From the NCBI GenBank assembly GCA_006937955.1, contig SSNP01000107.1, positions 902,818-966,817 of the forward strand: a DNA stretch of 64,000 nucleotides. The letters are read 5' to 3'. Both the position numbers and the translations under genes were made by a program. This DNA is from Pachypanchax playfairii. Lineage: Eukaryota; Chordata; Actinopteri; Cyprinodontiformes; Aplocheilidae. The notes under the pieces were generated by a model. That model saw nothing but the letters and a program-made list of their open reading frames with translations. It did no database searches and was not told where the DNA came from. Below are positions 34,274 through 45,242 of the stretch, piece after piece (the first letter of the stretch is position 1; each line of letters begins with the position of its first letter).

Positions 34274-34659
34274 TTAATAATGCCAAGATAACAAACCAAA
34301 AAAAATGGATTAATGATTAATACTGCTGTATGAAGTAATCAAATGGTTTTTAACAGCAATATAAACAAACTGTTCAACATTAGCTGATTCTGTTCTGTTG
34401 TTTGTTGGTCTGTTAAGTTAAGTTTAAATGACTAGTGACATAGATGTATCCTGTGACCCCCTCACAGTTTTCAATTTGTATTCTCAAAGGATAAATATGT
34501 ATTCATACCACGTTTGTATATGATTTGGCAGAAACAACAGTTTACAAATTGCAAGCACGAATCATCAATGAATAATACACAACTTTTTGACTATAACACC
34601 ATATGAGACAACCTGCAGTAGATGACACAGAATAGGGTTTATTAGTCAGCCAGAGTATC

Positions 34660-34800
34660 TTCTTTTCCTTTCAGCTGCTCCCTTCAGGGGTCGCTACAGC
34701 AAGTCATTCATCGCCATCTAGTCAACTGAGTAGGGATAATTACTTTAGGGTGGATGGGCGTAAACACTCGACTGACTCATTTTTACCTTGCAACACTGCC
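34660..34800 (+). repeat. Dispersed fish repeat (CAGCTGCTCCCTTCAGGGGTCG)
   Basis: CTTTCAGCTGCTCCCTTCAG then GGGTCGCTACAGCAAGTCAT is a decayed copy of a very common fish repeat (consensus near CTGCTCCC.TTAGGGGTCGCCACAGC.GATCATC). Its class is unsure and its ends are not defined. Confidence 0.55.
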
Positions 34801-34819
34801 TCAGCCAGAGATGTGCTCA

Positions 34820-37200
34820 TAAATCCCTTACATGAAATGACCCCAGCCAAGACAGACCAGCTAAAATAATGATCAAAACAAGACTTTTATCTCTTATATC
34901 CAACACTTGGTTTGGAGATGCATGCAAGTAAAAACCTACACAGATAAAAATCTTGTCATGCTCACCAGATTTAGAGACCCTCTTTTCATCTGTCCCATAA
35001 AATCTGAAAGTAAGGGACACAGTGTCCTGTGAGGCATTGTGATAATGAACCTACTGTGGACATGCTATGCACAGAACTCATCAGCCACTTGTTGAGCACA
35101 AGTCATCCAAAAACACACAGGAGGAAAAAGTAATCCAAAATATTTCAGAGCAAAAATCGGCTGAGTCTACCAGAAGCACATAAACTCTTCTTTCCAATCC
35201 TTTGTTTTATGAAAAAAAAAGAGAGAAATGTGAAAGAAAGATAAGGAGAGTAAAACCAAGATCTGGTGACCACCAGAGTGTAAATTTTCTGAAATGCATA
35301 CAGCTGGCCATTAATGCACACAACCCTCCTCCTGTGACAAAACCACCAACAGCTGAATGAGCCTGCAACATTTGCATATGTAAGGGAAAGTAGGTGGCTG
35401 TGCTGGAGGGGTAAGGAGGGAATGCTGAGTGTTGGTGTTTTGGGGGAAGGGGTAGACCGTGACATTCAAAAGCTTAAAGGCTGACAGAATGGACAAGTAA
35501 AAATAGAGGGGGGTTTAGCCATTGTTCCCAGGAAGGGACCTGAGGTCAAGCCTGTGACCTTCCAAATTTCTTGAGATAGATGACATTTAGAGAAGCAGGA
35601 GATAAAGAAATCCTCTTATCCAACCCCTGGACTGGGAGCTAAAGGCTGGTACAAAGGTCGGGAGAAATTAAACCCACAACCATCTTATAAACAGATTGAG
35701 AAAGACAGAAAAATACCCCACGGTAGGCAGGATGTACACTTTTATAACCAATAATCACTGATCCATGCACCATATGCCATGCACTGCACATTTTAGCTTC
35801 TCCAAAAGCTAGACCAAAATACAAATGGGAGTCTGTGATGATCCATATGAGCAAAGTATATGTGAATGACTCTTCTAAAAACATTTCACCAGGTTGAAGT
35901 CAAAATCAGATGTGTAATAAATGATGTGCTGTCTCACATCTGCTGTTAAAACTTGTCCCTATACACTTTGTAAAGACTACAGCCGACAGCTTTTAGCAGC
36001 AATGTCAGTCAACAGGTAAATCAGTTGATGTTTGTTGGTTGACGCTGTCAGCCGCCAGCTTATCGCTGAAATCTAAGCAAAACCAGGTGACGTGTTGACA
36101 CAGAAAAAACTTCTGAAGCTTGTTGGATCAAGTTGTCTTTAATTTTAACAGATGAAGAGATAAATGGCCAATTTAAACATAAACCGTGTGTGTGTGTGTG
36201 GCAACGACTTTACATTTAAATATATCAACATGAAGCCAGTTAGTTCGCAGGAGGTCAGGGCTCCCTGGAAGACTGAGGAGTAAAATGAAAAACACATCTG
36301 TGAGACAACTAATGATTTGATTATTTATTTGCCCTCCCAAATAATTTGACATAATTGAGTTTCAGGCAGCTTAATTGGAAAACATAAAACAGTGTCATTC
36401 CAGCCACTTCCTGATGACTGCTTTGCTCCGTCTGTTTCAGGTTGGAGGCAGGAAGGTGTTAATAGCAGGAAATGACAGACTCTAATCAAGCTGAATGAAT
36501 AGCAGCAAGTACAGGTCTTTGTGCCACAGTCGGCTTTGATCCAACCTCTGCAGGCAGGTTCTCAGCTTTGATTAGAGTTGAGGGGAAGCAAAGAGTTTTA
36601 TTTGAAGAGTGGGAAGCCCCAGGAGGTAACACTTAAGGGTTCTTGTCACTGCATCCCAGAAAACAGACAGACCATTCATCAAGTCTACACATATGTGCAG
36701 GGCCTGTGGAGAAGCACACAATCCCACAAATAGTGCCCGATTGCATACGGAAGACCAGGTCTGATGGGTAATTTACATACGGAGGGCCGTCATTACTCAG
36801 ATATTTATGCAAACCAGTTTTGTTTTAAAAATAATCTTTCACAGCTCAGGTTTGTTGATGCTGCAGAAAGATTCTGTCTACCTAAATAACTAGATCTGTA
36901 CTTAGCCTTAGGGGTATAGCTAGTTGAACCAATACGCAGCCATTATACACATTTTGCTAATTCACAATTTCAGACATTCACAGGAGTTTCCTGGTGAAAA
37001 CAGAGAACCTAGGAATGAAGTTGGTTCAAAAACAAGAACATGGTTCAACTAAAATCTCATACATACCTCACTGTAAATCCACTTGATATGATACACTCAC
37101 AAGACTGACATCATTCGAAGTTACTTTTGTAACACAAATAGCTGTGAGGTAACAGGTAACATGATTTAACAAAAAGAAGGAAACACAAGTAACCAAGTAA
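34820..37200. other. Intergenic, nothing recognised
   Basis: No bounded element or gene was found. There is a short (GT)n run at about 36188-36199. Confidence 0.5.
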
Positions 37201-37239
37201 TCTGGTAAATAGCTTTACTTGAGCTTTTCTTAAGTCAGG

Positions 37240-37335
37240 TGACTCCCAAAGCACTTTACACTACAGTCTATCATTCACCCATTCACCCATTCACACACAC
37301 ACACTCACACGTAATAAAAGTGGAGACATTTGTAA
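37240..37335 (+). repeat. Dispersed repeat end with CACCCATTCAC units
   Basis: CCCAAAGCACTTTACACTAC is followed by CATTCACCCATTCACCCATT, CA repeats and then poly-A. This order is common at the end of fish dispersed repeats. The stretch from here to 38490 shows nothing else clear. Confidence 0.5.
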
Positions 37336-38489
37336 AAAAAAAAAAAAAGAAAAACAGAGCAAAGTATTTGGGCTAAATTACACAAACAAAAATGAATAAA
37401 ATACTCAGAAGAACATCTTATCTTGTGCTTTTAAAACTAACTTATACTGTATTTTGCTGTTAATCAATAACCAGAGGGTAACTACTGTCATTCTATGCCC
37501 ATCATGAAAAGAATATTTAACTCCACAGGGTAATGTGGTAACCTCTGAACCTTTGTACATTCCAGAAACTAGTTAAAACACAAAATAAACAACAATGGCC
37601 TGATTGCTTCCTCCAGGGGACATTTCATAACCCAGACATGAGACAGGACAAAAGTATCTGATCAGATTGGCCTTTCTTTCATGGGGGTGTTACAAAAGCC
37701 AGCCATGTTATACATTTGCTTGCTGGTATTTTTAGTCCTGCTGATAACAGCATGCCTTGGTAAGACAAGTTTCTCTTAGTTATGCAGAGTGGAACGGGGG
37801 CATTAAGGAAAATGGCTTTTTCCTCCTGCAGAGAGGAAAACAGGAATAACAGCTGGCAGGCAACAGGCAGACAAAGAATCTCTGAATGTCACCTCCCTCA
37901 ATGCTTCTCCTTTTCGTTCCATCTCTCCTCCTATCATTTTTCCCCCAATTCTGTTATCTGCATTCACCATCTACAACAGAGGAGGAGAATAAACAAGATG
38001 GGGGTTATGGATGCATGAGTTGAGGAGTTTGAGAGGCTTCATTCGACTCCATCCTGTTGTTGCTAGGCAACTTTTTTCTGTATATGACAGCCTTGAGTGA
38101 CAGCAGACCTCCCTTGTGGACAAAGATAGAAAGTTGAGGGAGGGAAATGAGAGAGGAGCAGGAAGATCGGTGGTGATCTAGTGAAGTCACGGAAGGACAC
38201 ATTGTTGCTTCTGGCAGTCTGAGATAATACCAACATAACAGACACAACACACAGGCAAAGTAGTCAGAATCAATAACCTCTGACTCTAACTTGTTTTGTC
38301 ACCTGACTACCAGATACAGACACACAGGAGGTGGAGGCAATGGGGACACCTTACTCGTCTGATGTTATAAATTATAGAACGGCACCAGAAACAGGATCCA
38401 TGACAGAGGTAGAAGATGAGACAGTTGAGGTGTGACATGGAAGGTGTGGGTGAAGGGAGAGTGGGAGGACGGTTTGCTTGGGGCATAAG

Positions 38490-40190
38490 CAAAAGATATT
38501 TAGCTTGTTTCTAAACTGAACCTTTTGAAGAACATGTTCAATTCACTGGCTTTATCCAGACTTCCTTCTAACTGATCCTCCTTCTGCTTAAAGCCTGTGA
38601 TCTTTTTTATCACTGACCAAATATATCTTACACTGTTGTGCTGGAGCTTGTTCTCCAGCGTTTTCCTGTACACCTCATTGTTGCTTCTAGTCTTGACTTT
38701 AAATTCTTTTTGCACACTTCTCAATATGCCACTGTCTCTCTCCCTGAAAGTTCTATTTTGTTGTTAAGTAGTTCTTTCATGTCACTCGTGATCCAGGGTT
38801 TTTTATTGGGGAAGCACTCCACTGTTCTGGTGGGGATAATGTTGTCAACACAGAAGTTTAAAGAGGCCATTTTAAACAAATTTCGTGACTTTGTGGTTAT
38901 TTCTGAAGTATTAACCTGTAATATGAAACCTTTTATATCTAAAAAACATTAGGAAACACTGATTAACAGACCTTTCAATCTGCCTGCGTGAAGATTCATC
39001 CAGCTTCGGCACTCATTATTAAATTATCAAATTTGCTGGACTCAAATTGGCTGACAAACTAACCTATTACTAGCATGGCATCCTGTTTCCTTCCCTGCTG
39101 TGTACCTTCCGGTTTGATATGTGTTTATACTAACAGCTTTTAGCAAGCAGCATGCTAGGCGTGGAATGAATACTAACGAACAAAGGTGCTGTGATGAAAC
39201 AAATCCAGGCCATTCGAACTCAGGAGAACTCGGGTATTATCACCACCTGCGTAGTTTGAGAGATTAAAACTGAAAGAGAAGTTGTTGACCTGTTTTCACA
39301 CCCACTATGAAGGTAAGAACACCTGTGAAGCTAAAATATTCAACAGAAACCTCAGAAAAACAGTTTTTAATGGAATGGCCTTTTTAAATAGTCAATCACA
39401 GCACTGCTGTCATCTCCATGTAGTTGAGAAAGACAAGATTATGGTCTGCCTTGCCAAGAGCAGGTTGTGCAAAAGACCTGTATGCACCCCTAATATTTGC
39501 ATAAAACAAATCCACTATTTTTTCTCTGGTGGAGCAGCTGACAAATGTTGAAATTGTGAAAGTGTAGAAGTGAGAGATGCATGATTAAAATCTCCAGATA
39601 TTGCTACAAATGCATTTGGGTGTTGAAGTTTAGCAACGGTTGAGCCAATGAGACTACATGCATAGTCGGCAATAGCTGATGGTGGAATATATAATGCTTG
39701 TAAAATAAGGCCAATGAACTCCTTCAGTAGGTAATAAAAACTAAAAACGAGGAAGATCTTGTTAACAAGAGATCTAACATTTGTCAATAAGACTGATGGA
39801 ATGAAGGTTTAAACTTCCTCTTTCTCTTCACTTTGATCCTGCTCTGCATCCATGTCTTCTTCTTTTAACTAATCAGGGATTTGGGGTCTCAGTTTGAACT
39901 ATAGAAATGTCCATTAGGTGCTCTTTCTAACAAACAACTGACTTGTTGCTATGGTTACATATTGTAGCAATAGGCTAAAAATGGGACAAATTAAGCAAAA
40001 ATCCTTAAATTAGCACAGCATCCAAATCAGAATAAAATGATTCAAAAAGAGTATTATTTACAAAAAGAAAACAAGCAAGAAACACTCAAAAAGATTAAAA
40101 CTGCTCGTAATATCACAGAGCTGCTCCAAAGAGCTGGCACCATATATAGCACTCTTAATGAATTTTTGTCAAATTCTTGTCAAAAGGTTC
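38490..40190 (-). mobile_element. LINE copy, same family as 13230-16215, interrupted by MITE C
   Basis: Read on the minus strand from about 40190, the leader matches the other LINE (GGAGCAGCTCTGTGA, AAAAGAAGAAGACATGGATG). TNVRSLVNKI follows near 39787, then the endonuclease piece AISGDFNHASLTSTLSQF. After MITE C the ORF resumes as NIIPTRTVECFPNKKPWITS and, after a frame shift, SVQKEFKVKTRSNNEVYRKT and YIWSVIKKITGFKQKEDQLE. It has internal deletions, frameshifts and no catalytic RT core, and is truncated near 38490. Confidence 0.8.
38862..39383 (-). mobile_element. TTAA-flanked miniature transposon, copy C, inside LINE
   Basis: Ends AGAGGCCATTTTAAACAAAT and GGAATGGCCTTT, with TTAA at 38858-38861 and 39384-39387. 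Removing the element and one TTAA restores a continuous LINE frame (V-I-D-Y-L-N-F-C-V-D-N-I-I-P-T-R), which fixes the insertion point. Confidence 0.88.
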
Positions 40191-40849
40191 TGGGACACTT
40201 GTGTGATAATTTATAGAGGAGAATTTAGAAAAATTATATTTAATATTCTTCACTTCCAAATCACTTGATAATTTTGCCTTTTGGGCCTTTAAATAAGTCA
40301 TAAGAAATATGGAGGTACAGGCTATTCCTCGTTGACCTACTCAGCACCCAGAGCAACAGCGACAGGTCACAATTAATATTGCATCATCTCAAGGGATTGC
40401 ATGTCTGTAAAGTCAAGAATCTATATTTGAAAACACAGCTAACTTGATTTATTTTACTGCAATCATACAGCAGATTGGTGTAGAACTGGGTCTTTCCATC
40501 TGCGTTTAGGCCTCAAAATACTAATAAACACTTGTAATAAACTTCACACAGAGGCAGCATTTCCTACCACAATCCTCAACCATACTGTTAACAACAGAAT
40601 GGACATAACTGAGAGGGTTTTACGATGACAACAGATGTCTGCATCACAGATGGGTTGAGAACTGGAAAAAATTTAAAAAACCCAAAAAAGTGATTTAAAA
40701 AAAGATTTAAATTCCATCATGCATCAGTCTGTTGGTATGCTGAAGGTATTTGTAAATTACTGTAAATAAAATATAGCTACAATAGAACATTCAATTATAG
40801 CCACAAGTACTGAACAATGACCTTGGCGGCACTCTGAACTGTGCAGCCA

Positions 40850-41480
40850 CCGCCATACTTGAGTCCTTCCTCATCCATGCTCTCATCTCAAGAAGGCCAA
40901 CAAAGACTGTTTCAAGATGTCCAACTTCCTGCGGGATGCAGATCATGTTTCAAAGAGCCTTTTTGTAGGACTTTACATTATAAATGCATGTGCCAAATTT
41001 CAGCAAAATCGGTCAAGGCAGTCAAAAAGCAGAACAGAATAAAAATCTGTAAGAGGTGTTATTAATTTCTGTATATCATAGACTGTAGGTCTAAAAGTAG
41101 TTAACAGCATGTTCCAATATTCAGAAAGATAGATATCAAAGCCATTTTACATGCACATATTATCTGTAATCTGACAAAATATCTGGGAGTAGTTCGTACA
41201 AATACAACATGTGTGAAATGTCCAAAAATAGTCAGTTATACCAAGATGGCAGACTTCCTGTGAAGTTTAGAACATGGGTCCAGGTGGCTGTATTGTAGGT
41301 CCTGAGTAGATACATGTGTGTGCCAATTTTCATAACCCTCGATGAAAGCAGGGGACGGAGGTGCTTCATCAATAGGTGACATTGTGCAGAAAGCAGGTCC
41401 CAACCGTTTTGGAGATCTTATCCAATTGAAAATTTGTGATTTCCTTAGCCAGAACTTCGGGATTTTTTTTGTAAAATTCC
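40850..41480. repeat. Two decayed units of a dispersed repeat
   Basis: Both 40915-41040 and 41240-41400 contain the theme ACTTCCTG..GTAGG..TACATG..TGTGCCAA.TTTCA. This is a recurrent fish repeat of unclear class. The region from 41500 to 43525 shows nothing recognisable. Confidence 0.4.
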
Positions 41481-41499
41481 ATTCAGTTAAAGTTGTGTA

Positions 41500-43525
41500 A
41501 GAATACAAAAAATAAACAGTACAATTACAACAAATAATCTTACAATAAAAATGTAAAATTATTTAGCCACAAAATGTACCAAAGCAAGTTTTTTCCTTTC
41601 TAAAATGTAGTTTGTGGCCGCCTAAAGTGTGAATTCTAGTAGGGCAACTTGTTCTGTAATTAACAAAGTTTTCCAATAACCACAGCCTGATTAAGTCAAA
41701 ACTAGTCTTATTCTCCACAGGCAGTGTTTTCAGAGATCAGAAAGGAACAGCTCTGATACACTTTCTGAGAACTAGGCGTCCCTGTTTGCAGTGCAGCTGG
41801 CATCTCCTTCATGGAGTCACTTTCAAAGCTTTTTCCCTACAAGTGGCATCAAAAACATCTGTTACCAGAGCAGCTACCCACATGAGAGACAGCCCAGTGC
41901 TGGCCAGCAGATGAGGCAACAACCACCATGCAAATGAACACGTAAAAGCTCAGACAGCCACAGCGTTAAGTCAACAATACAACAACAACAGAGGATATTG
42001 CAGAAAAGAAGGAAAGACAAATACAGAATGGAGACTGGGAAATAACGACAATACTGAAAAGTCAAAATACCCTCAAGAAGAATCTGAAATGGAAGAGAAT
42101 CTGTAAAATATGACGTCATTGTGGAACACAGGAGCACAATAACCAGTAATTCTGAGGCTATCTGTCCTAGCGAAAAAAAGAAAGATGTGCCTTGAAACTC
42201 TAAATCCAAAATCACAGACCAATTTGACCTCCATCTTGTTCAAAGAAGTCCTGTTATTTGAAGGTTCTAGTAATGTCTGATAAACAGGAGAAGCACCGTC
42301 TTATTAAGACTGTTGGGTTCAGGGTGTATTACATGCACTCTAGTTGGGCTCAGAGCAGTCTAAATGACTGAGTATCATTAAGGGGAGTATACTTAAGCAG
42401 AGTCCCCCAACCTGCTAAAGGGTATGTAGTCAGGGGAGAGAGGATAGTGGGAGGCAGTGGCAAATGGAGTTATTTTCCATTCCCTCAGTCCGTTTATGGA
42501 AACATTTTGGGAGTAGGATTTAATTCTCACGGAGGGGGATGAGATTTAAGGAGAGAGCAAAAGTGAGAGGAGTGAATATGTGGAAGAATAAATGAAACAG
42601 GGACAGGATAAGGGACAGCAGAAAGACTGCTTTTAGCAGTTTTCTCTGAAAAAGACAGTGCTCTGTGTGTGTCCTTCATTGTGTTGTCCCCCCTGGCATA
42701 AAACCTACAAAAGCTTCCATTTATCTCTCCTGAGCATCTAGTCTTACTGAAAAAAAAGGCCCTGAAAAGCAGGCAGCCATCACATGTGCCAGGGTGACAT
42801 GGCTTTTCCCTCGTTAACACTTCAGTGTGCACCCAGCGCAATCTCCATCAGGGTGAGGGATTATGCCTGCCGACAAACTAGAAGAAAAGAAAAGCAGTAC
42901 ATCTGTTATATATATTTGCATTTCTTTGGTTAAGATCACAATGCACCACTTGACTCGATGGAAAGCAAACATTTGCAGTCAGGCATGAAGACACACCCCT
43001 TCAATGAGGCCTTTTTCCACTTTTCAGTTTCTTTAGCCGGAATAACGGCACATCACAAGGAGCAGATCGCACAAAACACAATCTGTCGGTTCGGTGGTAG
43101 AATGGGACACCGTTTTTTCATGACTCTCACTCATCAGTTTCCATTTACTCAGCATTCTCATCAGTAGAAAGGGGACCAAATGCAATTTTAGGACACTGCA
43201 ATGTGCGCTATTCAGCAAACTGCAGCTCTAATTGCAGATGGACAGGAATTTTCTACATCTCTAGCATTGAAACACAACAGCTGCAGTTGACATGGCATGT
43301 GGTGGGTGTGTTAAGGGGAGGTACAGCAGTTAAAAGGATGTCATAAACTCCAACTCAAACAGACAGACATACCTCCACAAAGACACACAAATGCACTGAG
43401 TGTCCAGTAACTCATTTGTTTGTCGTTTTGAAGAAACTGAATTTGCAGGTCAGAGCTTTAAAAAGTAACAAATCTCTTTAACCCACGAACGCATCAGGGA
43501 ACATGTGAAACTCGCGTTGTCACTT
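41500..43525. other. Intergenic, nothing recognised
   Basis: No gene or bounded repeat. Minus-strand frames at 41874-42215 and 42527-42841 have no recognised domain. Confidence 0.5.
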
Positions 43526-43697
43526 CTGTCCATTAGGGTTTTCAAAATAATTGATACCTAGATATTAATCAATATTAAAACTGGTATCTAAATTAAATAT
43601 TATTTTCCTGTGGTATCGATATTTTGGAGACTCACATATACCCAGCCTCCTTCAGAGTACACCGACACACATCTTTAACTGGTTTTGTTTTGTTTAA

Positions 43698-44850
43698 AGA
43701 GGCCCCTCCATTAAAAATGGAGGGGCCACAGGTGTTCTTACTTTCATAGTGGGTGTGAAAACACGTCAACAACTTCTCTTTCAGTTTTTATCTCTCAAAC
43801 TACGCAGGTGGTGATAAAACCCGAGTTCTCCCGAGTCCGAACGGCCTGTATCTGTTTCGTCACAACTCCTTTGTTCGTTAGTATTCGGCAACTCCCGCAG
43901 TTGAAACCACGCCTAGCATGCTGCTGGCTAAGAGCTGTTAGCATAACCGCTCCTTTCTACCGGATGCGTCAGCAGCACGTTACTGAAGCAGCACGTCTCG
44001 CTCGCGTATTCTGCTGCTTGGCCCTTTCCACTGGGTGCGTATCAGACGCGTAGCAGCAGGGAAGCAACCGTCAGTATACACAACAACAAGCAGAAAAAAA
44101 CTACAACATGGCTCCAAAAGGTTTGTGTTTTATGTTCTGTCCGTTTTATGTAAATATGAAGGACATTTAAAGACCCAGAGGGCTGCTCCCTCTGAGCGTA
44201 TTTCGGTTATGGAAAAGTTTACAGCGGAGGTCTACAAAACCCAGTAGTGGAGTGCCATTGTTCAGCAATTGTCTCTGCTTCACCACACCTCAATCAAACA
44301 AGGTTGTAAGAAACTGTTTTTCAACCTCGATCTTCAAGGCAGACCTCTTCCCCTTTCCAAAATGTCAAACTTGTGACGCGTTTCAGACGCATAGCGCATA
44401 AAAAATAGAACTGCCGAGTATGTGCCACGAGATGTCGCTCCTGAGACTCGTACTGCTGACGGATGCGGTTGAAAGGGTTCTATTGACTACAGCGGTATGT
44501 ATCAGCTGTGTAAGACGTGCTGCTGCAGTAACGTGCTGCTGACGCATCCGGTGGAAAGGAGGGGTAAGACGTAGCAAACAGGAAGAGAGAACGTCTGATG
44601 TTGCCATGCGCAGCGGGGCAGGAAACAGTATACCTTGCTCTCATAGGCTAGTTTGTTAGCCAATCAGAGTCCAGCAAATTCAAATCATGAATATGAACGA
44701 GCTGCTGCCGATGCCTCACGAAACGCAGACAGATTGAAAGGTCTGTTAATAAGTGTTTCCTAAAGTTTTATAGATATAAAATGTTTCATATTACTGGTTA
44801 ATACTTAAGAACTAACCACAAAGTCCTGAAATTTGTATGAAATGGCCTCT
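43698..44850 (+). mobile_element. TTAA-flanked miniature transposon, copy D, middle layer
   Basis: AGAGGCCCCTCCATTAAAAA at the left, GAAATGGCCTCT at the right, with exact TTAA on both sides (43694-43697 and 44851-44854). Without the inner insert it is about 532 bp and follows copy A closely. Confidence 0.9.
43947..44564. mobile_element. MITE with long TIRs and TAA duplication, inner layer
   Basis: Left CCGCTCCTTTCTACCGGATG and right CATCCGGTGGAAAGGAGGGG belong to an inverted repeat of roughly 55 bp that includes GCGTCAGCAGCACGTTACTG. TAA lies at 43944-43946 and 44565-44567. Copy E reads AGCATAAGACGTA through the same site, giving the empty allele. A 3-bp TAA target suggests PIF/Harbinger. 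No transposase frame. Confidence 0.85.
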
Positions 44851-45242
44851 TTAAGTATTTTTGTGCTTCCTGAATGCACAATTTTGATGACTGACAATAT
44901 TGTTTAAATATGTTCTTACTGTAACCATTTTTAGTTTTCATAATGAGGGCTGTGCATTTTTTTTTTATTGTATTATCTTTCACCAGCTTTTAGTGTGCAC
45001 TTTCAAAAACACTGCTGTTACGTGAAAAGTTTACTGAAATTGTTTACGCTTGACAGTTGTTTACATTTCATTTTTGCACTGTAAATAAAGGTAGCTAGAT
45101 AAAAGGAATGCTAGTCGTTCGTATATCTATTTGTTCAATAAATTGGTGTTTTTAAATCCCTTTAGTATTGAAATCGAGTTTTTTTTTTTTCAGTATCAAA
45201 TCGAGTTTGAAATTTTAGTATTGTGACAACACAACTGTCCAT

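Larger units (their letters stand above)
43534..45234. mobile_element. hAT-like element, outer layer of a three-level nest
   Basis: Left end TAGGGTTTTCAAAATAATTG, right end TATTGTGACAACACAA. These are decayed versions of an inverted TAGTGTTGTCAC-type terminus. The 8-bp duplication CTGTCCAT is exact (43526-43533 and 45235-45242). Subterminal GATACC/GTATCG motifs occur near both ends. Its interior is split by the TTAA element at 43698-44850. No transposase frame. Confidence 0.72.
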
